This document shows positions 53,830 to 62,761 of a stretch of DNA of 64,000 nucleotides, piece by piece. The first letter of the stretch is position 1. Every line of letters starts with the position of its first letter. The DNA is taken from the NCBI GenBank assembly GCA_018350325.1, contig JAEVLN010000021.1:1-64000 (forward strand), in the 5' to 3' direction. Made by a program: the position numbers and the translations under genes. The notes under the pieces are model-generated. The model was not told the origin of the DNA. It searched no databases and saw only the letters and a list, made by a program, of their open reading frames with translations. Source of the stretch: Globodera rostochiensis. Its lineage: Eukaryota; Nematoda; Chromadorea; Rhabditida; Heteroderidae.

Positions 53830-53937
53830 TTCATCAAATTTTGATTTGGTATTAATTTTATTTTAAGTTTATTTTTATTCGGAAATATTATATCATTTTT
53901 TTTAATTTTTTATAAATGATTTTGTTATCATTTAAAA

Positions 53938-53991
53938 ATGCTCTCAGAAAGTGTCAGCGTTAAGCGTACCGGCCCGTACATTCAAATTTGA
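53938..53991 (+). CDS. Small ORF, 17 aa
   Basis: MLSESVSVKRTGPYIQI to TGA. GC-richer than flanks; too short to judge. Confidence 0.18.
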   Translation: MLSESVSVKRTGPYIQI

Positions 53992-54014
53992 AATTAGTTA
54001 ACCATTTAAACAAA

Positions 54015-54077
54015 ATGTCAAAATATTTAAATTTCGTGTGGCCACTTGGGATGTCCTCCGTGATTTTTAGTTACTGA
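54015..54077 (+). CDS. Small ORF, 20 aa
   Basis: MSKYLNFVWPLGMSSVIF plus two residues to TGA. Could be a hydrophobic exon start. Confidence 0.2.
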   Translation: MSKYLNFVWPLGMSSVIFSY

Positions 54078-54193
54078 ATAATAAATAACGTTTATATCTG
54101 ATTCATTGTATTAAGATGAATTAATGATATTTATTTATTTTTAAATGATAAACTTAGAGCTTTTAAAGTTTCTTATTTTATTTAATGTTTTAA

Positions 54194-54304
54194 TTGGGTT
54201 GTATATTTGAAATTGTTATCGTTGGATTAGCAACTGTTCGATCGATTAGGATTGTTAGCCTCCATCATCAGAAGTTAGACATTTTGTTAACTTATAATAT
54301 TTAA
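54194..54304 (+). CDS. Open frame, 36 aa, hydrophobic then basic
   Basis: CIFEIVIVGLATVRSIRIVS followed by LHHQKLDILLTYNI and TAA. Membrane-helix-like start. No ATG; probable exon. Confidence 0.42.
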   Translation: MGCIFEIVIVGLATVRSIRIVSLHHQKLDILLTYNI

Positions 54305-54459
54305 TGTTGAAAAAATTATAACAATTAATGTTGCGTATAAACCTTTGAATTAACGTTTGACGAACTTGCTGACGACGATTTGTAATTTTTGAATTATTTA
54401 ATTGATCAATTGTTGTATTTTTTTTATTTCATGTAAACGTAAACCTTATTTAGTTATAA

Positions 54460-54564
54460 TATTATCAGCTATTTCTAACGTTTTTATCTCACAGCTTGGT
54501 ATTTGATTTGTTGCGCAGCATTGACGTTTATTTAAAAATTTATCGCCAGAAATCAAAATTATAA
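54460..54564 (+). CDS. Open frame, 34 aa (reverse strand also open)
   Basis: QLFLTFLSHSLVFDLLRSID followed by VYLKIYRQKSKL and TAA; amphipathic. TTTTTATCTCACAG inside could be an acceptor. A 62-codon reverse ATG frame (54446-54634) overlaps and cannot be excluded. Confidence 0.36.
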   Translation, partial: YYQLFLTFLSHSLVFDLLRSIDVYLKIYRQKSKL

Positions 54565-54615
54565 TTTTTATTTCTGTAAGATTAGTGGTTTTTGTTTGAT
54601 GTTGTTGAATTTTAG

Positions 54616-54720
54616 AATGATTACTGCTTAACATTGTCCTTCACACCCATAAGTTGCGCAATAAATTTTCACCAGAACCTTACATTTGATCGCCAGCGAT
54701 CAAAAATGTTATTAAAATAG
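54616..54720 (+). CDS. Open frame, 34 aa
   Basis: DYCLTLSFTPISCAINFHQN followed by LTFDRQRSKMLLK and TAG. Adjacent to the previous island in a +156 offset; possibly consecutive exons. Confidence 0.38.
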   Translation, partial: NDYCLTLSFTPISCAINFHQNLTFDRQRSKMLLK

Positions 54721-54909
54721 CAAAACTTCTTATTTATAGGATTTTATATTAATATATTTTTGTTTGTAGATTTTAGACTTTATTTCATTGTGAATTTTTA
54801 CTGATGAACAATCTTTTATATGCTATTAAATGCTAAGTATAAATTTATTTTTTTTTTTTTAATATTTTCTGTTTAAATTTTATTTTCTTTAATATAAAAA
54901 ATCATTAGT

Positions 54910-55077
54910 ATGGCTACCGGTCCGAATCAGCGCTCAGTCAAGAATGTTATTTTATGTGCCATGCACCGATATTTCAACATCCAGCTGTGTTTTCCCAACC
55001 TCTTTATTTTTAGGTCCTATTTATTTATCAATATAAATTTTTTTAAGTATAAAAAATTTTCAATCCTGCAAAATTAA
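54910..55077 (+). CDS. ORF, 55 aa, unknown product
   Basis: ATG to TAA: MATGPNQRSVKNVILCAMHR, then YFNIQLCFPNLFIFRS and an aromatic, Lys/Asn-rich end that becomes AT-rich, typical of reading into an intron. The GC-rich start with a plausible N-terminus makes this one of the better first-exon candidates. No family recognised. Confidence 0.48.
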   Translation: MATGPNQRSVKNVILCAMHRYFNIQLCFPNLFIFRSYLFININFFKYKKFSILQN

Positions 55078-55084
55078 AATTAAT

Positions 55085-55365
55085 GTTATTGTGACATCCG
55101 TACTTCAGTAGCAGGTACGGGTTGTACGGAATGACACGCTTAAACCTTTAAATGTTAGTTAGTATTTGCAAAAAATTTTAAATTTAATAAACTTATGGGT
55201 TTTATTTTAAATTATATATTTTTAAAAATTTTTTAATTTAAAAGAGTCTTGCTTTCAGGTAATTTTTGTTCAGGCTTTAAATAAATAACAAAAAATTATC
55301 GCTTTAACATAGAAAATATATGGATTTTATATTCTTCATTTGCATTTATTTTTAATGTATTCTTT
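55085..55365. other. Gap with one weak patch
   Basis: A GC-richer patch at 55095-55150 has all frames partly open after CTTCAGTAG. Otherwise AT-rich. Confidence 0.3.
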
Positions 55366-55368
55366 TAA

Positions 55369-55461
55369 TTTCTAAAAAGTTGTCATTTATTTACACTTTA
55401 TTACTTTTATTATTGTAATGTGAACGTCTCGGGTGTTTGCAAATGTTTCATTTGTTTATAG
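55369..55461 (+). CDS. Cys/Tyr-rich open frame, 30 aa
   Basis: SCHLFTLYYFYYCNVNVSGV followed by CKCFICL and TAG. Five Cys in 30 residues suggest a disulfide-rich peptide piece. No ATG. Confidence 0.33.
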   Translation, partial: FLKSCHLFTLYYFYYCNVNVSGVCKCFICL

Positions 55462-55605
55462 ACATTTCATTTATTTCCGTTTTATCTGTACATTTATTTC
55501 ATTAATCTTGTGATGTTAAATATTTATATTAATTTATATCAACGCTCCATCAAATGTTATTTATTTGTGTGAAAATTACTCAATTATTGTAGACTAAATC
55601 AACGA

Positions 55606-55705
55606 ATGACGGAATTTAACTTCTTCCTTGAAACTAGCTTCTTGCTTTATAATACATCGTGTTTTCATGCCGATAATTTGAAATTCAAGTATTTTAAAAG
55701 TCCAG
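55606..55705 (+). CDS. Candidate first exon, 33 codons, donor CCAG/GTAAGC
   Basis: ATG opens MTEFNFFLETSFLLYNTSCF and continues to KSPG at a consensus donor (CCAG/GTAAGC, phase 1). Composition turns AT-rich right after the donor, as expected for an intron, although the frame stays open to 55836 by chance. Next exon not identified. Function unknown. Confidence 0.48.
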
Positions 55706-55709
55706 GTAA

Positions 55710-56140
55710 GCTTTTCGTGCTTATTGATACCAATAACATTGTTATTTATTATAGCTATATTCGTTGTTTTTACTTTATAAAATTGGTAATTTATAATGAA
55801 TTAAAAAAAGTTCATATTTATTTAAATAAAAAATGATCCGTAATAGTTTGATTTATGAAGCTAATAATTTGTGTCAAGAAACAAATTTAAGCCTAAAATT
55901 AAATATTTTGTTTTTGTAAAACTTAAAATTACAAAGTGGAATATTAAACAAAATATACATTTATCAAATTTGTTTTTTAATATATTAATATAAATTGGTT
56001 TCATCTGAGTTAATTTTTATTAACTTTTTTGTGCTGTAGGATTATTTGATTATAATTTGTTTACAGAGAGAAAATTTTTATTAAAAATTTTATTTTTTTC
56101 TGAAATTATTAAAAGCTCAAGACGAAACGCAACAGCAACT
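55710..56140. other. AT-rich gap
   Basis: Probable intron or spacer; nothing recognised. Confidence 0.45.
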
Positions 56141-56146
56141 ACTTAG

Positions 56147-56302
56147 TTTTATTTTTTAGATTATGTATTACGGGAAATAAGGGATAAGGGAATAAATTTG
56201 TCAACAAATTACTTCGCAGTTGCTCAACATCTTCTTCAATTCCTCCCTAAAATAGGAATCCCATGGCTTTCTGGGGGACTCTTAATACGATTGCGACTAT
56301 AA
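56147..56302 (+). CDS. Open frame, 51 aa, unknown product
   Basis: Starts after CTACTTAG and runs to TAA: LDYVLREIRDKGINLSTNYF, AVAQHLLQFLPKIGI, then PWLSGGLLIRLRL. Good composition and GC above background. The other two forward frames are also open over the GC-rich half. It could be the exon following 55606-55705, but the phases do not match without a further exon. Confidence 0.45.
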   Translation, partial: FYFLDYVLREIRDKGINLSTNYFAVAQHLLQFLPKIGIPWLSGGLLIRLRL

Positions 56303-56447
56303 CTAATTTTCGGCACAAATGTTTTGCAGTAAGTTTTGGATAGTTGCATTTGCGGTGCCCTCTTTATTTTTGAAAATTGCTGTTCTTTTCTTGAATAAAA
56401 TATTTAACATCTACCTATTTTTGATTAAAAATTATATTTTCATTAAA

Positions 56448-56622
56448 AATCTCGAATCTCGACTGTTCGGCTCGAGATTTTTCGAGATCCGAGATTTTTC
56501 GAGAATCTCGTCTCGACATATCGTCTCGACTAAAATGAGCTTCACGAGATTTTTCGAGATCCGAGATTTTTTCGAGAATCTCGTCTCGAGTCTCGCTCAA
56601 AGCTCAAGTCCGGTCTCTAGTT
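56448..56622. repeat. CTCGAGATTTTTCGAGA palindromic element with CCGGTCTCTAG end
   Basis: Repeated CGAGATTTTTCGAGATCCGAG modules, then GTCTCGACTAAAATGAGCTTC, then the modules again, closing with CAAGTCCGGTCTCTAGTTTA. The body differs from the CCCAAA elements but the right end is the same. Open frames across it on both strands (up to 111 codons) are repeat artefacts, though the first 20 codons before it (56319, MFCSKFWIVAFAV) are hydrophobic and could be independent. Confidence 0.75.
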
Positions 56623-56709
56623 TATATAGTTTTTTAATCAAATCTTGTAAATGATATTTTTAATTTTTGGGATTTATTGCGCGGGTGAATGCGAATAAAA
56701 ATTAAATGA

Positions 56710-56997
56710 TTAAGAATAAAACTAAAGGGAAATGGGTGTCTGTTCCAAGCCAATCGTACTTCTCCCGGAAATTGGAGCCCAACGCTGTTCATGATCACTT
56801 CGCAGGACGGAAAACTGATGCAGTCGCGTAGAAGGCGGATATTTTCAAACTTTAAATTTGCCATGATAGTAGGACACAGATGTCGCACTGGCGAGATCAG
56901 AACATTTTCCAAAGCACAGTATCGTATTTGTAAACTTTTTTTATTTTTTTTACAAAGATGCTATACTTTATTTTTATTAAAAAATATATGGCAATAA
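56710..56997 (+). CDS. Open frame, 95 aa (reverse strand also open)
   Basis: Forward frame: NGCLFQANRTSPGNWSPTLF, MITSQDGKLMQSRRRRIFSN, then VGHRCRTGEIRTFSKAQ and a hydrophobic tail; ATG at 56791. The reverse strand has a 92-codon ATG frame (56634-56912; SPVRHLCPTIMANLKFENIR). The 280-bp patch is the most GC-rich non-repeat part of the right half. Strand cannot be settled. Confidence 0.38.
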   Translation, partial: LRIKLKGNGCLFQANRTSPGNWSPTLFMITSQDGKLMQSRRRRIFSNFKFAMIVGHRCRTGEIRTFSKAQYRICKLFLFFLQRCYTLFLLKNIWQ

Positions 56998-56999
56998 TT

Positions 57000-57520
57000 A
57001 TATTATTATAAAATGTTTAATATTTTTATTTTTTTATTGTTTTGCTTAAATAATTATAATTGGTTAGATTATTGTTACTAAATCTTGTTTGAATGCACTT
57101 TATTTTGTCTCTTAAATTTTAAAAATTAATTGTAAAATTCCTTTATTTATGCAAATTAAATTTACGCCTATCTATTTTATTATTTTAAACATAGAAATAT
57201 TACCTTAATATTATTTTTAATAATATCTATTATATTTAAATAATAGATTTCATAATTATATTCTAACTTATTTATTTTCTATATGAATATTAGATTATTG
57301 AACATAATTTAAATTTTGTAGATTTTTTTTATATACATATCTTTTTATTTGAAATAAAAGTTTAGTCACTTATAAGTAAATTCATTATTTGGGTATTTAG
57401 TTAACACAAAATCTCAAAAAACATTCTTCATCGACGCCCGTTATTGTGTAATTTATTTATATTGTAATGTATTTTATTTAGTTATTATTGTCATTATTTG
57501 CTTTTTCAATGTTTTCCATT
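57000..57520. other. AT-rich gap
   Basis: Nothing recognised. Confidence 0.5.
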
Positions 57521-57526
57521 TGTTAG

Positions 57527-57808
57527 ATATTGTTAACTGGTCTAATTAATTCTAGAAATAATCATTCTATGCTTGAGTTGTATAATATTTGGATACTGAT
57601 TGACACTGCAGCTAATGCAAGTATCCGTTCAAAACTCTTTCGCCTTAAATTTGATACTAGGCCTCGCATCGCGTGTAGTTGGCTGTTGTCTCAAAACTTG
57701 CCCATCTTCCAAATCTTTATGATTGCAATGTGGCGTGTCTTTAAATCTCAATATTATTTCTTTATTCTTTATCTATTCTTAATTATTTATAATCTGATGA
57801 ATGCTTAG
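57527..57808 (+). CDS. Open frame, 93 aa, hydrophobic C-terminus
   Basis: Open from TAG to TAG. LTGLINSRNNHSMLELYNI, WILIDTAANASIRSKLFRLK, then ACSWLLSQNLPIF and a membrane-like YYFFILYLFLIIYNL end. ATG at 57569. The AT-rich last 25 codons may be intron read-through. One of the longest forward frames in the window; family unknown. Confidence 0.48.
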   Translation: MLLTGLINSRNNHSMLELYNIWILIDTAANASIRSKLFRLKFDTRPRIACSWLLSQNLPIFQIFMIAMWRVFKSQYYFFILYLFLIIYNLMNA

Positions 57809-57814
57809 ATTTTG

Positions 57815-58785
57815 ATTAGTTTTTTTAGGTTTACCAAAACTATACTTTATGTAAAGATAATTTTCTTTAAGAAGTTGATTTAAAATATTTCCAATCTGAT
57901 TTACTTTTTATGTCATATAAGTTCTATTTTTTTTAACTTTTAATAAATCGTCGACGATTTAATGTTTCTCTTTAATTCTGAAATTTTATTTTGTGGGTTA
58001 AAAGTGAAGAAAATTGGATTATTTTTTTAAATATTTATTAAAGGCGCGATTTCAAGTATAAAACGGTTTCTTTTTTAACTTTAGAAAATTTTACATTAGT
58101 CATATAATGTTTTAAAATTTTTGTCTAATTAATAAATGTAAGGGTTTGCAATTAAAAAAGTAACTAAAAATCTTCAAATTTTATAAAAATGATAAAAAAA
58201 CTTTTTAATCATAATAAATAAATAATCAAATGAAATAGCATCGAATATATGATAGCACTATTTATTTCATCAACACTGAAATTTTTCAATGATTGAATTT
58301 AATTTTAAATAAACTAATTATTTTGTAAAAACTTTTTTAAATTATATTTATAATTTTTAATATATTTTAATTCACATATTTTTAATAAAAACTTATTTAC
58401 CATTGTACTAAAATTTAAAAATGTTAAAAATAAAATTTTAAAAACTGCAAAATTTAAAACATTATAATTAAACAAAGAAAGAGATTTTTTTGTTTCTTGT
58501 TTCTTTGCTTAGCAATTTTAATAATGGAATAAAAATCAAATCATAATTCATTTACGATTCAGATAAATAATATAAAATTAATAAAAAATTACACATTCAT
58601 TAAAAGCCAAAATAACACTTTATTCATAATGAATTTTTGAAAACTAAAGCCTTTTACCACCCATATTTCATTTATAAAATTATTATTAATTCATTTTTTT
58701 AAATTTTATGTAAATTTTAATTTATTTCAGTAAATAGTCGGTCTCAATACTAAGTTTTTATTTTAAGAAATACTACTAATTCATC
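57815..58785. other. AT-rich gap
   Basis: Nearly pure A/T; no features. Confidence 0.55.
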
Positions 58786-58791
58786 CATATT

Positions 58792-58866
58792 CTATTGAAC
58801 ATTTTTAAGTAAACATTTTTTTCTTATTGTTTTGATTTGACGTTCTAATCGGCGTGGCATTATCAT
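58792..58866 (-). CDS. Small basic ORF, 24 aa (reverse)
   Basis: ATG to TAG: MIMPRRLERQIKTIRKKCLL and four more residues. Strongly basic helix. Short; may be a first exon. Confidence 0.28.
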   Translation of the reverse strand: MIMPRRLERQIKTIRKKCLLKNVQ

Positions 58867-59152
58867 TTTATTCAATAAATCTGTTACTTTCGTTTTAAAA
58901 TAATTGAATTGCTCATTAATATAAATTAAAATTTGTTTAACAAATTCTTTTCATACATATAAAACATTTAAAATTTTTAACAATTTCTTAAAATTTACCA
59001 CCATATAAATTTTAATAAATGACAACATCCTTAAAATATAAAAATATAAATTTAATTTAGGTATAACTATTCTTCAAATATTATATGTTTTTTCTTTATC
59101 TAAGCATTTATATAACATATGGAATAATAATTGATATGGTATCTTTTTTTAA

Positions 59153-59314
59153 TATAATTCGTTCAGGCTCGTTTGTGAAAACTTCCCAAAATTGCACTCC
59201 CTTTTGGTCAAATTATTGATTAAGATAAGCGCCAATGAGTTTTATTATGATTTAGGCACGGCAAGCAAGATAACAGCGAATGTTGTTGTGTTAAATTTTT
59301 ATAAAATTTTTTGA
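59153..59314 (+). CDS. Open frame, 53 aa, unknown product
   Basis: Open from TAA to TGA: SFRLVCENFPKLHSLLVKLL, IKISANEFYYDLGTASK, then ITANVVVLNFYKIF. Well-balanced and clearly GC-richer than its flanks. No ATG. Ends just before repeat array C. Unassigned. Confidence 0.48.
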   Translation, partial: YNSFRLVCENFPKLHSLLVKLLIKISANEFYYDLGTASKITANVVVLNFYKIF

Positions 59315-59324
59315 TGAATTATTT

Positions 59325-60226
59325 AGATTTATTCAGCACACTATTTCTTCAAAATTAAAATTTTCAAAAAATTAAACTAAAAAAATTTTTAGATGTGGTG
59401 CGTTGATGACCAAATTACTCTAACCGTCTGACTCTCACACTATTTCTTCAAAAAATAAAACGTTCAAAAAAGTAACTAAAAAATTATTAGATGGGGTGCG
59501 TTGATGACCAAATTACTCTAGCCGTCTGACTTTCTCTTTTTAGCACACTATTTCTTCAAAAAAAAATGTTCAAAAAAGTAACTAAAAAATTATTAGATGG
59601 GGTGCGTTGATGACCAAATTACTCTAACCGTCTGACTCTCTCATTTTAGCACACTATTTCTTCAAAAAATTAAATGTTCAAAAAAGTAACTAAAAAATTA
59701 TTAGATGGGGTGCGTTGATGACCAAATTACTCTAGCCGTCTGACTCTCTCTTTTTAGCACACTATTTCTTCAAAAAAAAATTTTCAAAAAATTAAACTAA
59801 AACAATTTTTAGATGTGGTGCGTTGATGACCAAATTACTCAAACCGTCTGACTCTCACACTATTTCTTCAAAAAATAAAACGTTCAAAAAAGTAACTAAA
59901 AAATTATTAGATGGGGTGCGTTGATGACCAAATTACTCTAGCCGTCTGACTCTCTCTTTTTAGCACACTATTTCTTCAAAAAAAAATGTTCAAAAAAGTA
60001 ACTAAAAAATTATTAGATGGGGTGCGTTGATGACCAATTACTCTAACCGTCTGACTCTCTCTTTTTAGCACACTATTTCTTCAAAAAATAAAATGTTCAA
60101 AAAAGTAACTAAAAAATTATTAGATGGGGTGCGTTGATGTCCAAATTACTCTAACCGTCTGACTCTCTCTTTTTAGCACACTATTTCTTCAAAAAATAAA
60201 ATGTTCAAAAAAGTAACTAAAAAATA
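59325..60226 (+). repeat. 107-bp tandem repeat, array C (about 8 units, higher-order)
   Basis: Anchors at about 59395, 59492, 59598, 59706, 59815, 59912, 60018 and 60125. The variant AGATGTGGTG at 59395 recurs at 59815, and neighbouring variants (AAACGTTCAAA, CTAGCCGTCTG) recur at the same offset, so four units (420 bp) were duplicated as a block. Confidence 0.95.
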
Positions 60227-60345
60227 TCAAAAACGTACTAAATAAATCATTTTTCAACAATTGTGAAATTAATAATCACTGTGGCTCTCAAAAGTCGCAA
60301 ATGGCGATTATGAATTTAGTTACGGTTAAAATAAAGCTATTTTGA
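60217..60345 (+). CDS. Open frame, 42 aa, begins in the last repeat unit
   Basis: From the GTAACTAA of the last repeat unit the frame runs VLNKSFFNNCEINNHCGSQK, SQMAIMNLVTV, to TGA. Two Cys and a polar core. An exon abutting the array, or chance. Confidence 0.38.
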   Translation, partial: LKNIKNVLNKSFFNNCEINNHCGSQKSQMAIMNLVTVKIKLF

Positions 60346-60416
60346 ATCAATTAAATTTAAAGTACAAAAACAAAAATTAAATGAGTTATTTTGTAACCTA
60401 TAAAGTGTAAAACATA

Positions 60417-60647
60417 TTAAAAAAATAACTGGCAAACGGATTTAAAAATTTGAAATTCGTTCTTAGAAAAGTCAAACAAACCCGGCTTTAATTTAAAAAA
60501 AATGAATTTTCCCATCTTATTATAATAACGCAAAGCAATCATTTTATAAATCTCATTCATCTGGGTTGTACTTTGCTGATGTTCACTAGTGAATATCGTT
60601 ATGCACGGATTGGGGACAGCCATTATCAGGCAGTGTGCCAATACATT
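60417..60647 (-). CDS. Candidate terminal exon, 76 aa (reverse)
   Basis: Reverse frame begins after GCTATTGTAG (acceptor-like) and runs to TAA: AHCLIMAVPNPCITIFTSEH, QQSTTQMNEIYKMIALRYYN, then LKPGLFDFSKNEFQIF. ATG at codon 9. GC-richer over the first half. One of the most protein-like reverse-strand frames. Family not recognised. Confidence 0.47.
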   Translation of the reverse strand, partial: NVLAHCLIMAVPNPCITIFTSEHQQSTTQMNEIYKMIALRYYNKMGKFIFFKLKPGLFDFSKNEFQIFKSVCQLFF

Positions 60648-60944
60648 CTACAATAGCTTTAAAACTAAAGGTATATTACGGAATTAAATTAATAGATCAT
60701 TGTATAAACATTTAATTAAGTTGTTAACCTTAATTTTTCTTTTTAACAATAAGCGGAGTAATTTATTCATCTCAACTAATTTATTAATTTATGAATGTTA
60801 ATAAAAGCTTATTGTTTATGTAAAAGATGTCAAGACTCCGCGAAAACTGAAAGGAAATAAAATATTAGATGTGATGAGAGAATAAAACAAATGAAATAAA
60901 TTAAATGCGGCGCCAGTAAAACAATAAACAAGTCTTGATATTAA

Positions 60945-61112
60945 AATACAAAACAAAAGGTTACTAAACAATCGTTTTTTAGTATTGACATGGGCATTTC
61001 ACTAGAGTCAATAGTAAACCTCAAAGAACACATTGTATTATTCGATGACGGATTCCAAACGCCCATTGACTTTGGCGGATATTGCAAAATAGAGGAAAAT
61101 AATAAAAAATAA
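60945..61112 (+). CDS. Open frame, 55 aa (long antisense frame present)
   Basis: Forward: SIDMGISLESIVNLKEHIV, LFDDGFQTPIDFGGYCKIEE, to TAA; ATG at 60990. The reverse strand is open for 107 codons (60941-61264), but that product is rich in Phe/Ile/Leu, as expected antisense to an acidic protein. The forward reading is preferred. Confidence 0.42.
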   Translation, partial: NTKQKVTKQSFFSIDMGISLESIVNLKEHIVLFDDGFQTPIDFGGYCKIEENNKK

Positions 61113-61132
61113 ATAGGCAATCGCAAATATAA

Positions 61133-61213
61133 ATGGTTAAAATTGTCTGGTTTAGGCAAAAAGATAAATGCAAAAACTGTCCGGTACAAAATGGCAGTCT
61201 CCGAATAATTTAA
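61133..61213 (+). CDS. Small ORF with CKNC, 26 aa
   Basis: ATG: MVKIVWFRQKDKCKNCPVQ, then NGSLRII and TAA. One CxxC pair. The overlapping frame (KLSGLGKKINAKTVRYKMA) is also open. Confidence 0.3.
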   Translation: MVKIVWFRQKDKCKNCPVQNGSLRII

Positions 61214-61227
61214 AATGCTAAAAATAA

Positions 61228-61440
61228 TACAAAAGAACAAATGCGAAGGAAGGACGTGAGCCGGTTATTCGTCCAAAAATCATTTTGTCATTCATTTTCC
61301 GAAATATTACTCGCAGTGGAATTCGGAATAAGAATTATTATAAATATAAAACAAATCTAAAAAAATCGACACATTCGTTCAATTTGTGCCCGAGCGGAAA
61401 AACATTTAATAATAAAACTAAAAAGAAAAAAAAATTTTAA
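61228..61440 (+). CDS. Open frame, 70 aa, basic
   Basis: NAKEGREPVIRPKIILSFIF, RNITRSGIRNKNYYKYKTN, STHSFNLCPSGKTF and a Lys tail to TAA. The overlapping ATG frame at 61239 (MRRKDVSRLFVQKSFCHSF, 39 aa) is an alternative. Composition is basic, nuclear-protein-like. Uncertain. Confidence 0.36.
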   Translation, partial: YKRTNAKEGREPVIRPKIILSFIFRNITRSGIRNKNYYKYKTNLKKSTHSFNLCPSGKTFNNKTKKKKKF

Positions 61441-61444
61441 ATTT

Positions 61445-61820
61445 TATTTTTATTAAAACGCACTCAAATAAGAAAGCGCTTATTTGTTAGTGCGAATAAT
61501 AAAAGATATTAATTTAGATATATTCGACATAAATCTTAAAATGAATGTTTAGAAATTTAGAAAATAAAAACAATTTAAATAATTTCAAAATAAGTTAAAT
61601 GCATAATAAATGACTAATCTTAGAGTTAATGGATTTTTCTAAATAATTTTTGATAAACTAATAAAGCTAGTAGAATTTTTGTCAGCGTTTACGCAATAAT
61701 TCGATTAATATTTTATTTATGGATTTTTATTTGAAATTTTGCATTTTTTTTTAGATATTTTTTATTAAAACCTATTGCTAAATTGATTAGCTAACAAAAG
61801 AAGGATTTCGGGTGTCCGTT
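61445..61820. other. AT-rich gap
   Basis: No features recognised. Confidence 0.5.
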
Positions 61821-61824
61821 ATAA

Positions 61825-62013
61825 TTCTATCAAAATAAATTAAAAAATATAATTCGATTATTTAAAAAAAGGAATGTGAAATCGTCGGACAAAAAAAAAT
61901 GTTTGGTGGAATTGGTTAGTGTTCACCCCCCGCAAACGAAGCTCCGACAGCACCCGCCAGATGTTCACCGTTCAGGGAAAATTATGCAATATATATTTGA
62001 ATTAATTCACTAA
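61825..62013 (+). CDS. Open frame, 62 aa, unknown product
   Basis: Open from TAA to TAA: KNIIRLFKKRNVKSSDKKKC, LVELVSVHPPQTKLRQHPPD, HRSGKIMQYIFELIH. The proline/histidine-rich middle is GC-rich. An overlapping frame after the TGA at 61877 is also open. No ATG at the start. Likely an exon. Confidence 0.43.
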   Translation, partial: FYQNKLKNIIRLFKKRNVKSSDKKKCLVELVSVHPPQTKLRQHPPDVHRSGKIMQYIFELIH

Positions 62014-62014
62014 A

Positions 62015-62550
62015 GATGGACTTTGGGTCTTTGTAACAGATTTTTAAATTATGCTGTCAGCTCTTTTTTATTTAAAAAGAATTTATAATTTTTAATATAT
62101 CATAATATAATTGTTTTTTTTATTCATTTTGAAAGAATTTTTAGCATAATTATTATTTAACAAACAAGATAAGTAATTATAAACTTTTTTTTTTAATATT
62201 TGATTCACTCAAAGGTGTAACTTTAAGTAATCAAATGAATTAATTAAAATTAAACTATTGCTTAATCATCTATACTGCTTCAACGATTTAATCAAAATAT
62301 TAATGCTGCCGAATATGTGTTGTAAAAATATTAATAAATATAAAATAAAAAGTAAAATTTGTTTTTGCAAAACTATTAATTCAAAATCTAAATTTTGTAT
62401 ACAAATGATTTAATATCAGTATAAACATGTATTTTTCTAAACTTTCAAGTATTAATATAGTGAAATAAACTTTTGCAAACGACAATACATGGTAATTAAA
62501 ATATTCAAGTTAAAGGTCAATAATTACAAACAAAAAAACTACGAATTTTT
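62015..62550. other. AT-rich gap
   Basis: Nothing supportable. Confidence 0.5.
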
Positions 62551-62554
62551 TTGA

Positions 62555-62656
62555 ATGAAAAGCAGTAAAAAGGGTATAAAAAATATCAATTTTCTATTTA
62601 TTAGACACATTGTCACCTATTACAGCACTTATTTTCTTAAAGTTGATATATTCTAG
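62555..62656 (+). CDS. Small ORF, 33 aa
   Basis: ATG to TAG: MKSSKKGIKNINFLFIRHIV, then TYYSTYFLKVDIF. Basic start and aromatic helix. The next frame (62657-62761) starts immediately afterwards in phase. Confidence 0.37.
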   Translation: MKSSKKGIKNINFLFIRHIVTYYSTYFLKVDIF

Positions 62657-62761
62657 AATAATCTGCAAAATCATAGTAAAAATCCTCAGTTAAATGACAG
62701 GTTTTACATAAAAGATCAAAAGTCTTCAACTAAAAAAAAATTCGTTGATAAAATACAATAA
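62657..62761 (+). CDS. Open frame, 34 aa, contains copy 1 of a 30-bp repeat
   Basis: In phase with the preceding ORF across a TAG. Reads KNPQLNDRFYIKDQKSSTKK and a short charged end. PQLNDRFYI is encoded by the 30-bp repeat 62682-62711. Confidence 0.3.
   Translation, partial: NNLQNHSKNPQLNDRFYIKDQKSSTKKKFVDKIQ

Noticed and set aside
56319..56654. 111-codon forward ORF
   Set aside because: Most of it is the CTCGAGATTTTTCGAGA element (SRFFEIRDF repeats); only the first ~20 codons could be independent.
7222..60226. CRISPR-like regular arrays
   Set aside because: The 107-bp and 131-bp repeats have no unique spacers between repeats; they are head-to-tail tandem repeats.
60941..61264. 107-codon reverse-strand frame
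   Set aside because: Its Phe/Leu/Ile-heavy composition is what antisense to the acidic forward frame 60945-61112 would give; kept only as an alternative.
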